In this document: one piece after another, positions 13,101-22,539 of the stretch
Position numbering within the stretch: position 1 is the stretch's first letter
Layout of the letters: every line of letters starts with the position of its first letter
Origin: Phallusia mammillata
Taxonomy: Eukaryota; Chordata; Ascidiacea; Phlebobranchia; Ascidiidae
DNA length: 64,000 nt
Assembly: GCA_003260075.1 (NCBI GenBank)
Contig: QLIY01000291.1
Coordinates: 28,830-92,829, forward strand
Reading direction: 5' to 3'
The notes under the pieces: generated by a model
What the model saw: only the letters and a program-made list of their open reading frames with translations
Told to the model about the DNA's origin: nothing
Database searches by the model: none
Position numbers and translations under genes: made by a program

Positions 13101-16100
13101 TCTATGATCTCTATCTTACAAAAGCACAAACTGTTGCGAAGTCACGGTGACAAAACGATCGATGATCTGTTGACAGCATACTTCGGTTGTAACTGGTCGA
13201 AAAACCTTTGCACTATTCAAATAGTAATTCAGGATCCTACTGGGCTGCTACGACAGAAACTATACAACACACAATATATAGTTGTGATTGACTATAACTG
13301 TCGCCCTTAGTATTGGAAGTGCTATGATGCGGCAAAGCATGCCTCTTATTCAATCAACGTCTTGATGACCGATGAGTTATAAAAAAATCCACAGAATATT
13401 AGTCACTTCATTTAAGGCTTATCAGCTAAATAAAAACCAAAATGCACGAAAGATTCAGACGACCCTTGCCATAAAGCACAATTTGCGTTGCTTTGTTGTT
13501 ATTATGAAGACGTTGCAAATGTGTCACCAAAACTTTGTTATGGTTGCAAATATCTTTAAAAAAAACTTAATACACTTTCTCAATATCATGTTAAACGCGG
13601 CCGTTATCGATTCAGCCTTGTGTTTCAAAATATTCATCTTTTGTAGCGAAGTTTCTCCAGACGATGGAAACACGGCTGCTTCGGTTACTTGGGATTGTGG
13701 GAGGACGAACAGATACCGCGTTGGACACAAGGGAAAAGTCGATCTTCGCTATTTGTCTCCGGGCAGGGGAATTCCGTATTACAAGGACCATCTTATGGCC
13801 TGTCGTAAGTTTCTTGCTTGTCGTTATAATTCATTTTGGATAGAGCTTTGTGCATTTTAGGTTTTGTGTTAAAGGAAAAAATGCTTTGCGTTGCACTTTG
13901 CCAGTCAAAAAAACGACATGCTTTATTGTTAAAACGTTTCGGCAAATGATCATGCGATCAGTGATCTGAAGGGCCACATCATGGATGATGGCATGAGCAT
14001 TTACCGAAACGTTTGAACACTAAAGCATGTCGCTTTATACGTCTATCTGGGCCCTTATTTTCAGCATTAAACTTATAAATAGATCCGTATATAGTGTTTC
14101 AAAAACATGACCAATTTTGCATCACGATTATATACTTCAAACTAAAATTCGCTCGTCACTCGCTAAGGTTTTTGCCAGTTAAGGTAATTGCAAATTGGTG
14201 TTTTCTTATAGTTGCTGGTGAAAATCTTGCAGAAAGATAAAGGCTGCAATGTTGAGTTGGGCTTGTTAATTAATCCAACTTTTATCTCCTATTCAGATGC
14301 TTCCCGCACTTCGTCTTTCGAAGCTCAATCTACTTCCAGCTCCCCGTTTAAAGTAGGCGACCCTGTAACGGTTACGTTATCTGTCGACATTTTAAGACCG
14401 ATGCTAGAGAACCACGGAGGATGGAGTAGTGATATGGAAGAGGTAAAACGATACAAAGTAAAAAATAGCAATTAGATTTGTCCTAAATATTTCACCCCAA
14501 ATTTGCTTTACGGCCACAAACTAAAATTTCTCGCTAAGTAAAAAATTAAAAGTTGAAGGCCTTGCTACAAAATGTACACTCTAGCGCAGTGGTTCTTAAC
14601 CTTTTTTCTGTTGTTACCCAAAAAATGTTTTGATGGATATCAATTACCCCTTTTTTAGAAAAACGTCTCCTAATATAGCTTGCAATCCAAAATAAACCCA
14701 CAGAAAAACAAAGGGGGGGGGGGTATGTGGAATTATATAAGCTGTTGCTGCCAGACATAATGTATAAACGAGTATTGCTCTTTCAACAGTTTTTATAATA
14801 AATTTCTACGTCCCATACGAGACGCCTTTATCAGGATAATTGCGAATACAAACTGTTCATAAAGTGGCAAGAGCAATACTATATATACGATTAACTTTGT
14901 CGTTCCCAAACGTGCAAATGTTTTTTGTATACATTTAACGCCTTTTTACTCTTTGTTGTAATGACCTTAAACCCCCTTAAAAGACGGGGGGGGGGCATAG
15001 GATTAACTTTGTCGTTCCCAAACGTGCAAATGTTTTTTGTATACATTCGACGCCTTTTTACTCTTTGTTGTAATGACCTTAAACCCCCTTAAAAGACTTT
15101 GACATCTATAACTCTTTCAAAGAGAAATTGTGGTTCAAGCTTTTTGAATATTTGCTGGCAGCTGATTGGCAAAAAAGGTCACGTGCACAGAATCACAACA
15201 AACAATGACGTCAGGGTTCAATTTAGACCAGCTGATCTTGGAGCTCGTCTAAGTACTCGGAGTCCACAAAAATGCCGCTGGACATTTCACCCTGGTGCCC
15301 TAAATCCTGTCACGGGTGAGTAGGTTTATCGTGATTGTTTTTCGACTGAGTTGAGTTTATTTCGCTTGGTGAAAGAACCAGAGGAAGTCGGGCCGGGCTT
15401 TTTGGGCCGGGTTCGGGCTTAAGTTATTTTTTTTAAAACGGGCTTGTTTCGAGCCTGACTTTGTACACTCTGTAACAGTATGTTTTTTAATAAATTTAAC
15501 TAGCTAAGCTTACCCGGTTTCTGGACCTGACTTAATGTCAAACAGCCCTGAAACGCCTTGTTCAAGACCAATTGTATCTTGCGTATGTTGTCTTGTTTTT
15601 TCCTGAGGCTTCAATGTATAGGCCTACCCCCTGTCAATCATACTTTCGGACCTAAACGGGCTTCTCATACACGATTCGGGTTCGGGACGGGTTTCGGGCT
15701 TGCACTTTCGGGTTCGGGACAGGTCCGGGCTCGAATTTCAGCCCCGTTTACAAATCTGGAAAGAACACATAGTGAGACAATTGCACTGAACAGTCACCAA
15801 CCTGGAAATAGCTGCATAACGTTAAAATGTAAAAAACTAGTGGATGGGACAAAGGGTGGATGATGACTAAACGCGCTGCAGCTACACCGTATTAAATCGT
15901 ATAAATATCCTGTTGTCCTCACTTTTAATTCGCAAAAAGTAAAAAAAAACTGTATCGGACATGTAAATGTTGGAATGACATTTCCTAATATTTACATTTT
16001 TTCCTAATATTATTAATTTATGTTTTTCAGAAAACTCAAGCGCTGCCACGGCATCAACGTCATCATCACCTTCTAACACAGTAAGTTAAATTTGTTTAAC

Positions 16101-19100
16101 TTTAAACAGTCAACAGAAAAATAATTCATACAACTTGTATATACCAAACTCTTTATTACCGATATAAAACATATGATCAAAAGATACACAGTTTCCTATC
16201 TAACACACACATTTCGTTTTCAGCTTGCGAAGGCAGCGATGCATATCGGCCCAAGTTCGTCACGTGACATCGCTGCAACAAATGATATATTTGGGGGGGG
16301 GGGACACACACATGTCGTTTTCAGCTTGCGGAGGCAGCGATGCAAATCGGCCCAAGTTCGTCACGTGACATCGCTGCAACAAATGATATATTTTCTCATC
16401 TCAGTCCAAAGATTGTTCAACTTTCCGACGTTTCTTCGTGTAGGTTTTATAACTACTGGGCCAAAGAAATCATTCATAGAAATATTAACATTTTTCTAAA
16501 CGCTTCAGGCTTGATCCCGGTATTGAATTTCTGTGGATCTTAATATGTTTATTTTTAATTTGATAATTAAAAAAACTTGGGCTTTGTTTTAACAGCTGGC
16601 ATCTGTAACATCAATGTATGAGTTAAAAACGGTTTCTGACTGATTTTATTAGCTGCTATTGCTTGAAGTTGGTGCATTTTGAGACATTAATAGCAGTCAC
16701 GCGATTTTGCAGCCCCTTTACATGAACATGATGACGTCATGGATTGCGTGGAAGGGACTTCTCGGCGGAAAGAATTTGATGACATCAGTGCAGTTACCAA
16801 AAGAGTCTCTACTACGGTAAAAATAAATATGAACTGTAGTTTTAACCCCTTGTTGCTAAACCAAACATAAATATTGGACTAAATTTATTTTTCTCAAGTG
16901 AAACGTGTATTTGTTTTAATGATTTCACAAAAACGTGTATTTGTTTTAATGATGTTGCTTGTGCAACAAAGGCAGAAAATTTGATATTTTATCAATGTTT
17001 ACTGAATCACATGTCTTACACTACATCAGTGGTAATTCAGTAAATAAAATATATGTTTTTGACATCGTTAAGCATTTCTCCGATGATGGTACCCTCTTGC
17101 ATCATTGCCTACGTCACAAAGTCGATGACGCAAGCGCTCTTGGTCTCCTAGATTCGTGGGATGACCGCTTTGCTGTATTGGACAATAACGGATACAATGT
17201 TTTGCACTATGCTGCTGAACAAGGCAGAACTATGTAAGACGGCATTGTTAACAAATAACACAGCATTATTTTTTTTTAATTCGAGATCTGTGGCAAGACA
17301 AAAAAATAAATACTGTGGACTGCTGATAAAGTCGGACTTCGCATGCCGATAAAAAATGATAAAACTGTAATGGTGAAACCTTTTCGGACAAATTAGGGGG
17401 GGGGGAATTCGAGATAAAAAATGATAAAACTGTAATGGTGAAACCTTTTCGGACAAATTAGAGTGTTATCATACAAACGCTTCAAAGCTTGTAAAGGAAA
17501 CAATTTATAAAAGTTTAAGATTATGAAAATTATTTGCAAAATTTCATCATCGAAACGTATTTTGTAAACTTGCTATTGGCCTTTATTCTGTTTATCAATG
17601 TGCATTTTGTTCCAGAATTGTGGAGGACATATTGCGAAAACGCAGCGACATTGCAGATCAACTGTCACGTGATGGCATGACTCCGTTACACTTGGCCGCG
17701 TTTCACGGTCACCTGAGTGTAGTGAAGGCACTTCTTTCTTGTGTAAGCCCTTTACTTTGTGAGTTTTAACAGGTCCATACAGTCTTTTTACGCGTTGTTT
17801 TCACAACTATCCGAACTCCTAGTCCGACTTCAGTGCTTAAAAAATTATATACTATTAAGGGATAAATTGACATATTTTTCACAGGAATGTAACCCTGCTC
17901 TGCGCACTGGCGATTTCAAGACTGCTTTTCATCTTGCCTGTGGAAACCTGCATTTTGACGTGATCACTGAACTCCTTAGCGTATCTGGTGTCGAAGAAAA
18001 CATGCTGAATGAAGTAGTGGAGTCCTGTGTAAATAAAACGGCGGACGTATGCAGGGACACTGATACTTTTACCATCAGCGATGAATTGTGTCAACGTGAT
18101 GCCAGCTGGCTTAAGGTAGGCGTAATATTATCGCGATCACAAATTAATTTATGTCTAAAAACATTTTCAGAAGCAAATTACCCGTTTAACACTTTTCTTT
18201 ACTAAACCGTACTTAAAGACTTGTGCGGACCCTTGGACAAAAATGCAGATTTTATTTTAATTTTTGGCCATGACGAAACAACCTTTTAACTATAACCATA
18301 TGCTATACAATTTGTTTTAGGTAAAATCCTGCTTTTTGAGACATATTCCAATCGCACTGAATAGCGCTATCTCAAAGTCTTTTGCTCTCGTCTGCTATCT
18401 TGCTTCTAGAGGTGCCACTGTGTCGAAACTCGTTGAAAGAATTGCTTCCCAACATCATGTTGATTGTTTAATGGATTGTGCAGGATTATTAACAAGGTGA
18501 AAAATTAATACACAAACTTAGTTGGTACTCACATGAGCAAAAAAGTGTTTCTTTCCATGAGATCAATTCTTACTTTATTCGTTTTCCAACGTTACTTCTC
18601 GGATTAACTGCTGCTGTATGTGTAGTTTACTAGTTAATAAACATCTCAATAAATCACAACCATAAAATCTGTAAGTAAAACAACCTCAAACTCAACGACC
18701 CATTTGATTCCGAGCATTTTTTTCTTGTTTCAGTCAAACGCCTTTAGCCGAGCGTCTATGCCAACTGTGTGAAGATTACCCTGCTGTTGTGCACTTCGGA
18801 CCCTGTGGTCACGTGATCTTATGTGTTGGTAAGTTCAAGTAAAATCCTTTATTAGTCAATTCCGCAAAACTGTGATGGCCCAATAAATGTACAATAATGT
18901 TATGACTCAATAAATGTACAATAATGTTATGTTATGAAATTTTGTGTTTGTTGACATCGCCCTTTTGGGCATGGTGTGGTATAGCGAACATTAAGTAAAG
19001 TGCCTAATTAAAAATGTGAAATGTTTTAATTATGCCCAAGATGGCAAAAATACTTAATTTGGCATCCAATTTAATTAAATAATGGGCAACATCTCGAAAC

Positions 19101-20497
19101 AAACCAGAAGACAGCTTGTTTTCTATTTTAAGGTGTTTGCTCTAGTTTTGGAAACAAAATTATGTTTGACATTTCTAACTGTTTTTCAGATTGTGCCCTT
19201 CGTCCAAAAAAATGTGTTGAATGCAAGAAACCGATTTGTTCAAAATCCGTCAATGGAGAAGACTTGCCTCTAACGAGCGATGTGGAACAGATGCAACAAA
19301 AGGTGCGACAAAACGAATTAAACGAATGCTGTTATAAGTTTTTTTTATTGGTTTTTGAAAGGTCTATAAACTAAAAAAATAATGCTTCATCCACTTGAAC
19401 AAAAAATTTATGTAAGTGCTGTGTACTAATTAAATTTTTTGAAGCAGCGATTCATTTGTGTTAAAACTGCGTGACATTTCGTTAAATTAAACTAATTTTT
19501 TTTTATGATCTGAGTTCATTTTAAGCTACTTGAATTGCATTTACGGTCCCTGGAGGTTGGGGGGGGGGTCTATAAACTGAAAATATTATGCTTCATCCAC
19601 TTGGGAAAAAAATAATTTGAATGCTATGTACTAATTACATTTTTTTAAGCAGCGGATTCATTTGAGTGAGTTCATTTTAAGCTACTTGAATTGCATTTAC
19701 GGTCCCTGGAGGTTTCGTCAACAACAGGCTCTATAGCAGTGGTTCTCAACTCGTTTCAGGCCATGGACGATCAGTCCAGTCAAATAAATATCGTGGACCA
19801 GTCCATTGTTAAATAGGGATAAAGAAAGCATCCACCACAAGCATGTTGTACTGAAATATACTTTTTAATATATTTGAGATATAACAGATAACAACAAATT
19901 GCCAATTAGATACTTGGATAAGCTTTTTTCGTACTGAATATTCAATAAATTATTTGCAATTAGCCTATTTCCAATTTGACGCAAAATATAGTTAACGTCC
20001 TGTGGATCACCAGTTGAGAACCACTGCTCCACAGAGAAAATGGGTATATTGTAATGAATCTACTGCAATGCAAATCCGGTTAATCGCGTCTCTGAATTGC
20101 CAAGCTTTTATACAACTACCCGAATTCGTCTGTAGTTCTGCTTTTTAAGAACTGTCAACGAATTTAACTCAAATAAAATACAAAAAAATTGTCAATTTGT
20201 TTTTCATCCTAATATTTCTAAAAAAACTGAACTAATGAAATAGGCATTTTCCTTTTTTAAATACACATGTTCTTTATTGTAGCAATATCAATTAACGTTA
20301 GCAGTTAGCTCCAACTATGTCGTTTACAGGTTAACGCACTTCAAGAGGAAAAGACCTGTCCGATATGCATGGAAACTCAAATGGAAGTTGCATTTGTTCC
20401 ATGCGGTCATACAACCTGTCGCAAGTGCTCAGGAACTCTAAAAGTCTGTCATATTTGTCGGAAGAAAATTGAAAAGAAACAGTTCATATATTTTTAG
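1638..20497 (+). CDS. mib2: mind bomb 2 E3 ubiquitin ligase, 18 exons
   Basis: Exons: 1638-1656, 2116-2177, 7115-7280, 9039-9210, 10237-10380, 13647-13804, 14297-14442, 15162-15315, 16031-16080, 16325-16439, 16713-16816, 17073-17233, 17616-17742, 17885-18115, 18321-18496, 18734-18828, 19190-19302, 20330-20497. All joins keep frame, giving 786 aa. Order: MIB/HERC2 (aa ~15-80), ZZ zinc finger (~83-140), MIB/HERC2 (~160-235), mib repeat (~258-340), Ser-rich linker, ankyrin repeats (~436-660), two C-terminal RINGs (~670-715, ~741-775). Family knowledge: Mib ligases ubiquitinate Notch ligands such as Delta and promote their endocytosis. Two RINGs, plus blocks such as TVVVQWD, TNYR, GAHDLL, HRIT and TFHPGAL, favour Mib2 over three-RING Mib1. 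It is shorter than vertebrate Mib2 (about 1000 aa), mainly in the ankyrin region. An in-frame upstream ATG at 1623 could add five residues; a stop lies just before it. The weakest splice site is the acceptor of exon 12 (TTAAG). Confidence 0.94.
2116..7280 (+). CDS. mib2: mib2 exons 2-3: first MIB/HERC2 domain
   Basis: Exon 2 (62 nt) carries the RVVRGPSWEWKNQ block and exon 3 (166 nt) carries DNGEGNVGTV ... TNYRIGHGGAHDLLVLD. The split falls inside the domain at the same place as the core W..W..QD motif. Exon 2 is found only by joining the phases; it is too short to stand out as an ORF. The 4.9 kb intron between them is the longest in the gene and contains no exon I can support. Confidence 0.9.
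2178..7114. other. mib2 intron 2
   Basis: 4.9 kb without a supportable exon. It contains a GCGCGC-rich microsatellite at about 4767-4780, a GTTAAA tandem repeat at about 5789-5810, and a TATAAAT at about 3799 after a locally GC-richer stretch. An internal promoter is conceivable but not shown. Confidence 0.5.
7491..7500. other. 10-G run with duplicated flanks, mib2 intron 3
   Basis: About 90 bp on the left (from near 7401, GTCGACTGAT ...) is repeated on the right up to about 7591, with single-base and small indel differences. Confidence 0.7.
9039..9210 (+). CDS. mib2: mib2 exon 4: ZZ-type zinc finger
   Basis: The exon encodes C-x2-C (CDAC), then CTECPNCDLCTRCY and a C-terminal H-x3-H pattern (HNIHH), the usual ZZ ligand set. 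In Mib proteins this module lies between the two MIB/HERC2 domains and helps bind substrate ligand tails. Acceptor TTTTAG, donor GTAAGC. Confidence 0.93.
9519..9938. mobile_element. hAT-like MITE in mib2 intron 4
   Basis: The terminal inverted repeats CAGCGGTTCCCAAACT and AGTTTGGGAACCACTG bound 420 bp. A reverse-oriented relative is at 56427-56811. The 8-bp flanks do not match well. Confidence 0.7.
10043..10108. other. 66-G run, probable sized gap, mib2 intron 4
   Basis: The flanks show no duplication. This fits a gap of estimated size written as G rather than an overlap. No exon lies nearby. Confidence 0.6.
10237..13804 (+). CDS. mib2: mib2 exons 5-6: second MIB/HERC2 domain
   Basis: Exon 5 (10237-10380) encodes GARVVRGYHWEWGDQDGG and exon 6 (13647-13804) encodes SVTWDCGRTNRYRVGHKGKVD. 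I set the exon 5 start at 10237 rather than at the AG at 10220, because only 10237 keeps the frame with exon 4. The join gives a Cys where Mib proteins usually have a variable residue. The 3.3 kb intron has no visible coding content. Confidence 0.9.
13914..14032. repeat. foldback repeat in mib2 intron 6
   Basis: CGACATGCTTTATTGTTAAA at the left pairs with the reverse complement of the right end (ACACTAAAGCATGTCG). The arms are about 42 bp, around AACGTTTCGG, and the centre contains a short palindrome. Confidence 0.75.
14297..15315 (+). CDS. mib2: mib2 exons 7-8: mib repeat region
   Basis: Exon 7 (14297-14442) encodes FKVGDPVTVTL and HGGWSSDM. Exon 8 (15162-15315) encodes GHVHRITTNNDVRVQF and WTFHPGAL. 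This is the mib repeat between the second MIB/HERC2 domain and the ankyrin repeats. A G-run junction with duplicated flanks lies in the intron between the two exons. Confidence 0.88.
14771..14880. mobile_element. 110-bp MITE in mib2 intron 7
   Basis: Bounded by AGTATTGCTCTT and its perfect inverted copy AAGAGCAATACT. No open frame; superfamily not assigned. Confidence 0.6.
14986..14995. other. 10-G run with duplicated flanks, mib2 intron 7
   Basis: About 95 bp before the run (GGATTAACTTTGTCG ... TTAAAAGAC) is repeated just after it with at least two substitutions (TTTAACG versus TTCGACG). That is allele-like divergence. Confidence 0.75.
15380..15745. repeat. dispersed repeat rich in GGGTTCGGGC-like words
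   Basis: Multiple copies of TCGGGTTCGGG and GGGCCGGG lie within this tract. Relatives occur at about 45596-45790 (reverse orientation) and 58655-58850 (same orientation), so this is an interspersed family. Confidence 0.65.
16225..16292 (+). pseudogene. partial second copy of mib2 exon 10
   Basis: The 5' part of exon 10 (after its CAG acceptor) occurs here and again, complete, at 16325-16439. The two copies differ by a few bases, including K versus E and H versus Q codons. This copy ends at a G run (16293-16303), so it is best read as the other allele at an unmerged contig end rather than a real extra exon. Confidence 0.7.
17073..18496 (+). CDS. mib2: mib2 exons 12-15: ankyrin repeat region
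   Basis: Four exons (17073-17233, 17616-17742, 17885-18115, 18321-18496) give ankyrin-like helices: GTLLHHCLRH, NGYNVLHYAAEQG, DGMTPLHLAAFHGHL and FKTAFHLACGNLHFD, then a weaker one near the RGATVSKLVE segment. About four or five repeats are visible against the eight or so usual in Mib2. Confidence 0.85.
17396..17405. other. 10-G run with duplicated flanks, mib2 intron 12
   Basis: About 47 bp (ATAAAAAATGATAAAACTG ...) precedes and follows the run identically. Confidence 0.7.
18734..20497 (+). CDS. mib2: mib2 exons 16-18: two C-terminal RING fingers
   Basis: Exons 16-17 (18734-18828, 19190-19302) form a first RING: CQLCEDYPAVVHFGPCGHVI, then CVECKKPI. Exon 18 (20330-20497) carries the catalytic C-terminal RING: CPICMETQMEVAFVPCGH, then CHICRKKI. 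It ends KKQFIYF at the stop, as close to the RING as in other Mib proteins. Confidence 0.93.
19559..19568. other. 10-G run with duplicated flanks, mib2 intron 17
   Basis: Sequence from about 19362 to 19558 recurs at 19569-19713, with many substitutions and an internal deletion in the right copy. This is a more diverged pair than at other junctions. Confidence 0.7.
19737..20026. mobile_element. hAT-like MITE in mib2 intron 17
   Basis: The ends CAGTGGTTCTCAACT and GTTGAGAACCACTG are hAT-type. The 8-bp flanks CTCTATAG and CTCCACAG match at six of eight positions, as expected for an aged target-site duplication. Confidence 0.8.
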
Positions 20498-21205
20498 ACA
20501 CCGTTTAACGTTATAAATACCGGATCCATTATGCTAAATTTCCTAGCGGGGGTGGTAAAGTCATGGGGCTTTCTTAGGAAATGTCAAATGTTATGCCTAA
20601 TCCAAATAACCGTGAACTTCTAAGAGGTTGTTCTTTTTGTGGTTTTGACGATTGAAACGAAGAGTTTTTTTCCAAATACTCTAGGCCGCGCTGGCTCCGT
20701 TGTTATTAGCCCTGCCGTGCTTGTGATAATATAACAACGGAGCAGATGTCTCATATCTAACCCTTCAATACTCATCTAATATAGGTAACTTTAATTTACA
20801 ATATGTATCGGCAAATCGCAATGAAAAAAGGCTTGAAATGCCTTGCATCCATCTTATTCTGTTATTCTCAAAAGTATTAAAACAAGGCACTGTAGCAAGC
20901 ATTTAACATGCAATGATGCGTTCTAAGTATAAGTACTAAGAACAGCCAGAATATACACAAGTGTCAAAAATGCACTGCTGCAATGCCACGTTTGTATTTC
21001 TCAGGTGGAGCGGCGAGATTATAATTTTGCTTTTAACACCGATTATTGCAAACCTTGTCATATTTTCGTTGTTTGTACGCTTACTTGTGTTGGTTCAATT
21101 AATTATACTTGTCTGTGTCTGTGCAATGTTGTAACGCTGCCTCACTGTCTTGATGTGTGTATGTGAAATTGTGTTCATTTGTTTGTTCCTAATCCAAAAT
21201 TCGAC

Positions 21206-21211
21206 AATAAA
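21206..21211 (+). terminator. probable mib2 polyadenylation signal
   Basis: A canonical AATAAA lies about 0.7 kb after the mib2 stop and is followed by a GT-rich stretch. The interval 20498-21205 would be the 3' UTR. Confidence 0.45.
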
Positions 21212-21774
21212 AGTTCCGTCAAAGGCTAGACCAGCTCCTTCAGGGTATTTACAGTTGCTTGAGGTGAGCTAAAAAAGTACACTTTGAGTCAGTGTGAATA
21301 CCACGACAAGGCGTTCATAACCTTAAGCAAACCTCTCCATTGCATTGGCTATTTTTAACTTGAATACCGATGTCAATTTGTCATCGTTTTTTAAAGGAAC
21401 ATTTTTAAATCACTTAGCTTTCAAACAGGGTTCCCGCGGGTATGGAAAACCTGAAGGTTATGGAATTTAAATTTGTATTTTTAAGGCCTGGAAAAGTTTT
21501 GAAAAAAGCCAACTTTTGCAAAAGACCTTGAAAAAGTAATTTGGCGCCGGTTTTACCCTGAAAATGGCAGAAAGAGATAAGAATTTCAAATTACGTAACG
21601 TTTGTATATTCGTTGCAAGTATATGGTAAATTGGCTACATATACCAAAGCCTCTTTTCTAGATTTACTATGGGTAGCTCGATTTTTTTCGGATAAGGTTA
21701 TGGAAGGTACAGTGCAGCAAATAAAATCGAAAACCAATAGACGACATCATACTGGGTTTAATTAGATATATGCT

Positions 21775-21797
21775 TTTATTTACACGATTTATTTATT
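21775..21797 (-). terminator. probable polyadenylation signals of ZP gene A
   Basis: Three overlapping or adjacent TTTATT motifs (AATAAA on the minus strand) lie about 0.5 kb downstream of the gene A stop. With the mib2 signal at 21206 this makes a tail-to-tail gene pair about 0.6 kb apart. Confidence 0.4.
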
Positions 21798-22276
21798 GGT
21801 AGCTGTATGGCATAAATTGGGAAAAGACCGGTGACGTGAAGAAATCTTTACAAGCTAGTTAATAAAATCAGCTGTGTTTTGTATGACAAACAACAAAAAA
21901 GTGTATGGTTTTAGTATAAGAAATGTTTTATGCATGAATCGATTAATTGTTTCCGCGTCCGTTTGAGTCATGAGGCAAAGTCAATGCATATAAACAACGG
22001 TCGCGACATTAAGTCAACGCGATTGCGAAAGTATACGGCACGTGGCTGTTGGTTTACTCTATAATATGACGGAGGCGTTAGAAAGTTCAGCTTCAGTTAA
22101 AAGTTTGCATGGTAAACTATTCACAGACAATCATAATTCATAAGAATCAGGTATGAAAAGTCGGTAATAAGATAGTAAATCAAAATGTACACATACATCA
22201 AATAATCATTGTAAGTTATCAATCATGTACAAAGTGTTCAATTATACTTTACCGTGCTTTGGTCGGCAACGTAAAT

Positions 22277-22539
22277 CTACTCTCTTTTTACTGAGTCACC
22301 TTCAAAGTACGGCGGAGGGACCTTAATTGCCCATTGACCACTTGGCGGTGTTCCTGGGTGATTCAAGGGCATGATTGCTGCCAACATCTCCTTTCGTTTC
22401 TTGGATTGATAGCTAACATACACTGTAGTTAAAACAAGTAGCACAAATATCACCGATCCCGCCGATGCTGCGATGATAATTAGGGTTTGCTGTGTACCAT
22501 CATCTGTTGGTGTGTCATTTTCTACCACAACTGTATTGT
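22277..22539 (-). CDS. gene A last exon: TM segment and cytoplasmic tail
   Basis: The exon holds a hydrophobic stretch LIIIAASAGSVIFVLLVLTT, then the stop-transfer sequence SKKRKE, and a tail of about 45 residues with PPPYFEG (a PPxY motif, PPPY, that could bind WW domains; inference). Confidence 0.85.

Larger units (their letters stand above)
20498..22276. other. intergenic tract between mib2 and ZP gene A
   Basis: No exon can be supported here. It holds the presumed 3' UTRs of the two convergent genes and a dispersed-repeat-like segment from about 21427 starting GGTTCCCGCGGGT, followed by runs resembling TGGAAAACCTG. Confidence 0.6.

Noticed and set aside
13372-13860. 162-aa plus-strand ORF as a stand-alone gene
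   Set aside because: Only its 3' third, from the acceptor at 13646, is coding: it is mib2 exon 6. The rest is intron readthrough.
14587-14760. hAT MITE starting CAGTGGTTCTTAACC
   Set aside because: No matching right end seen; a G run at 14713 may have removed it.
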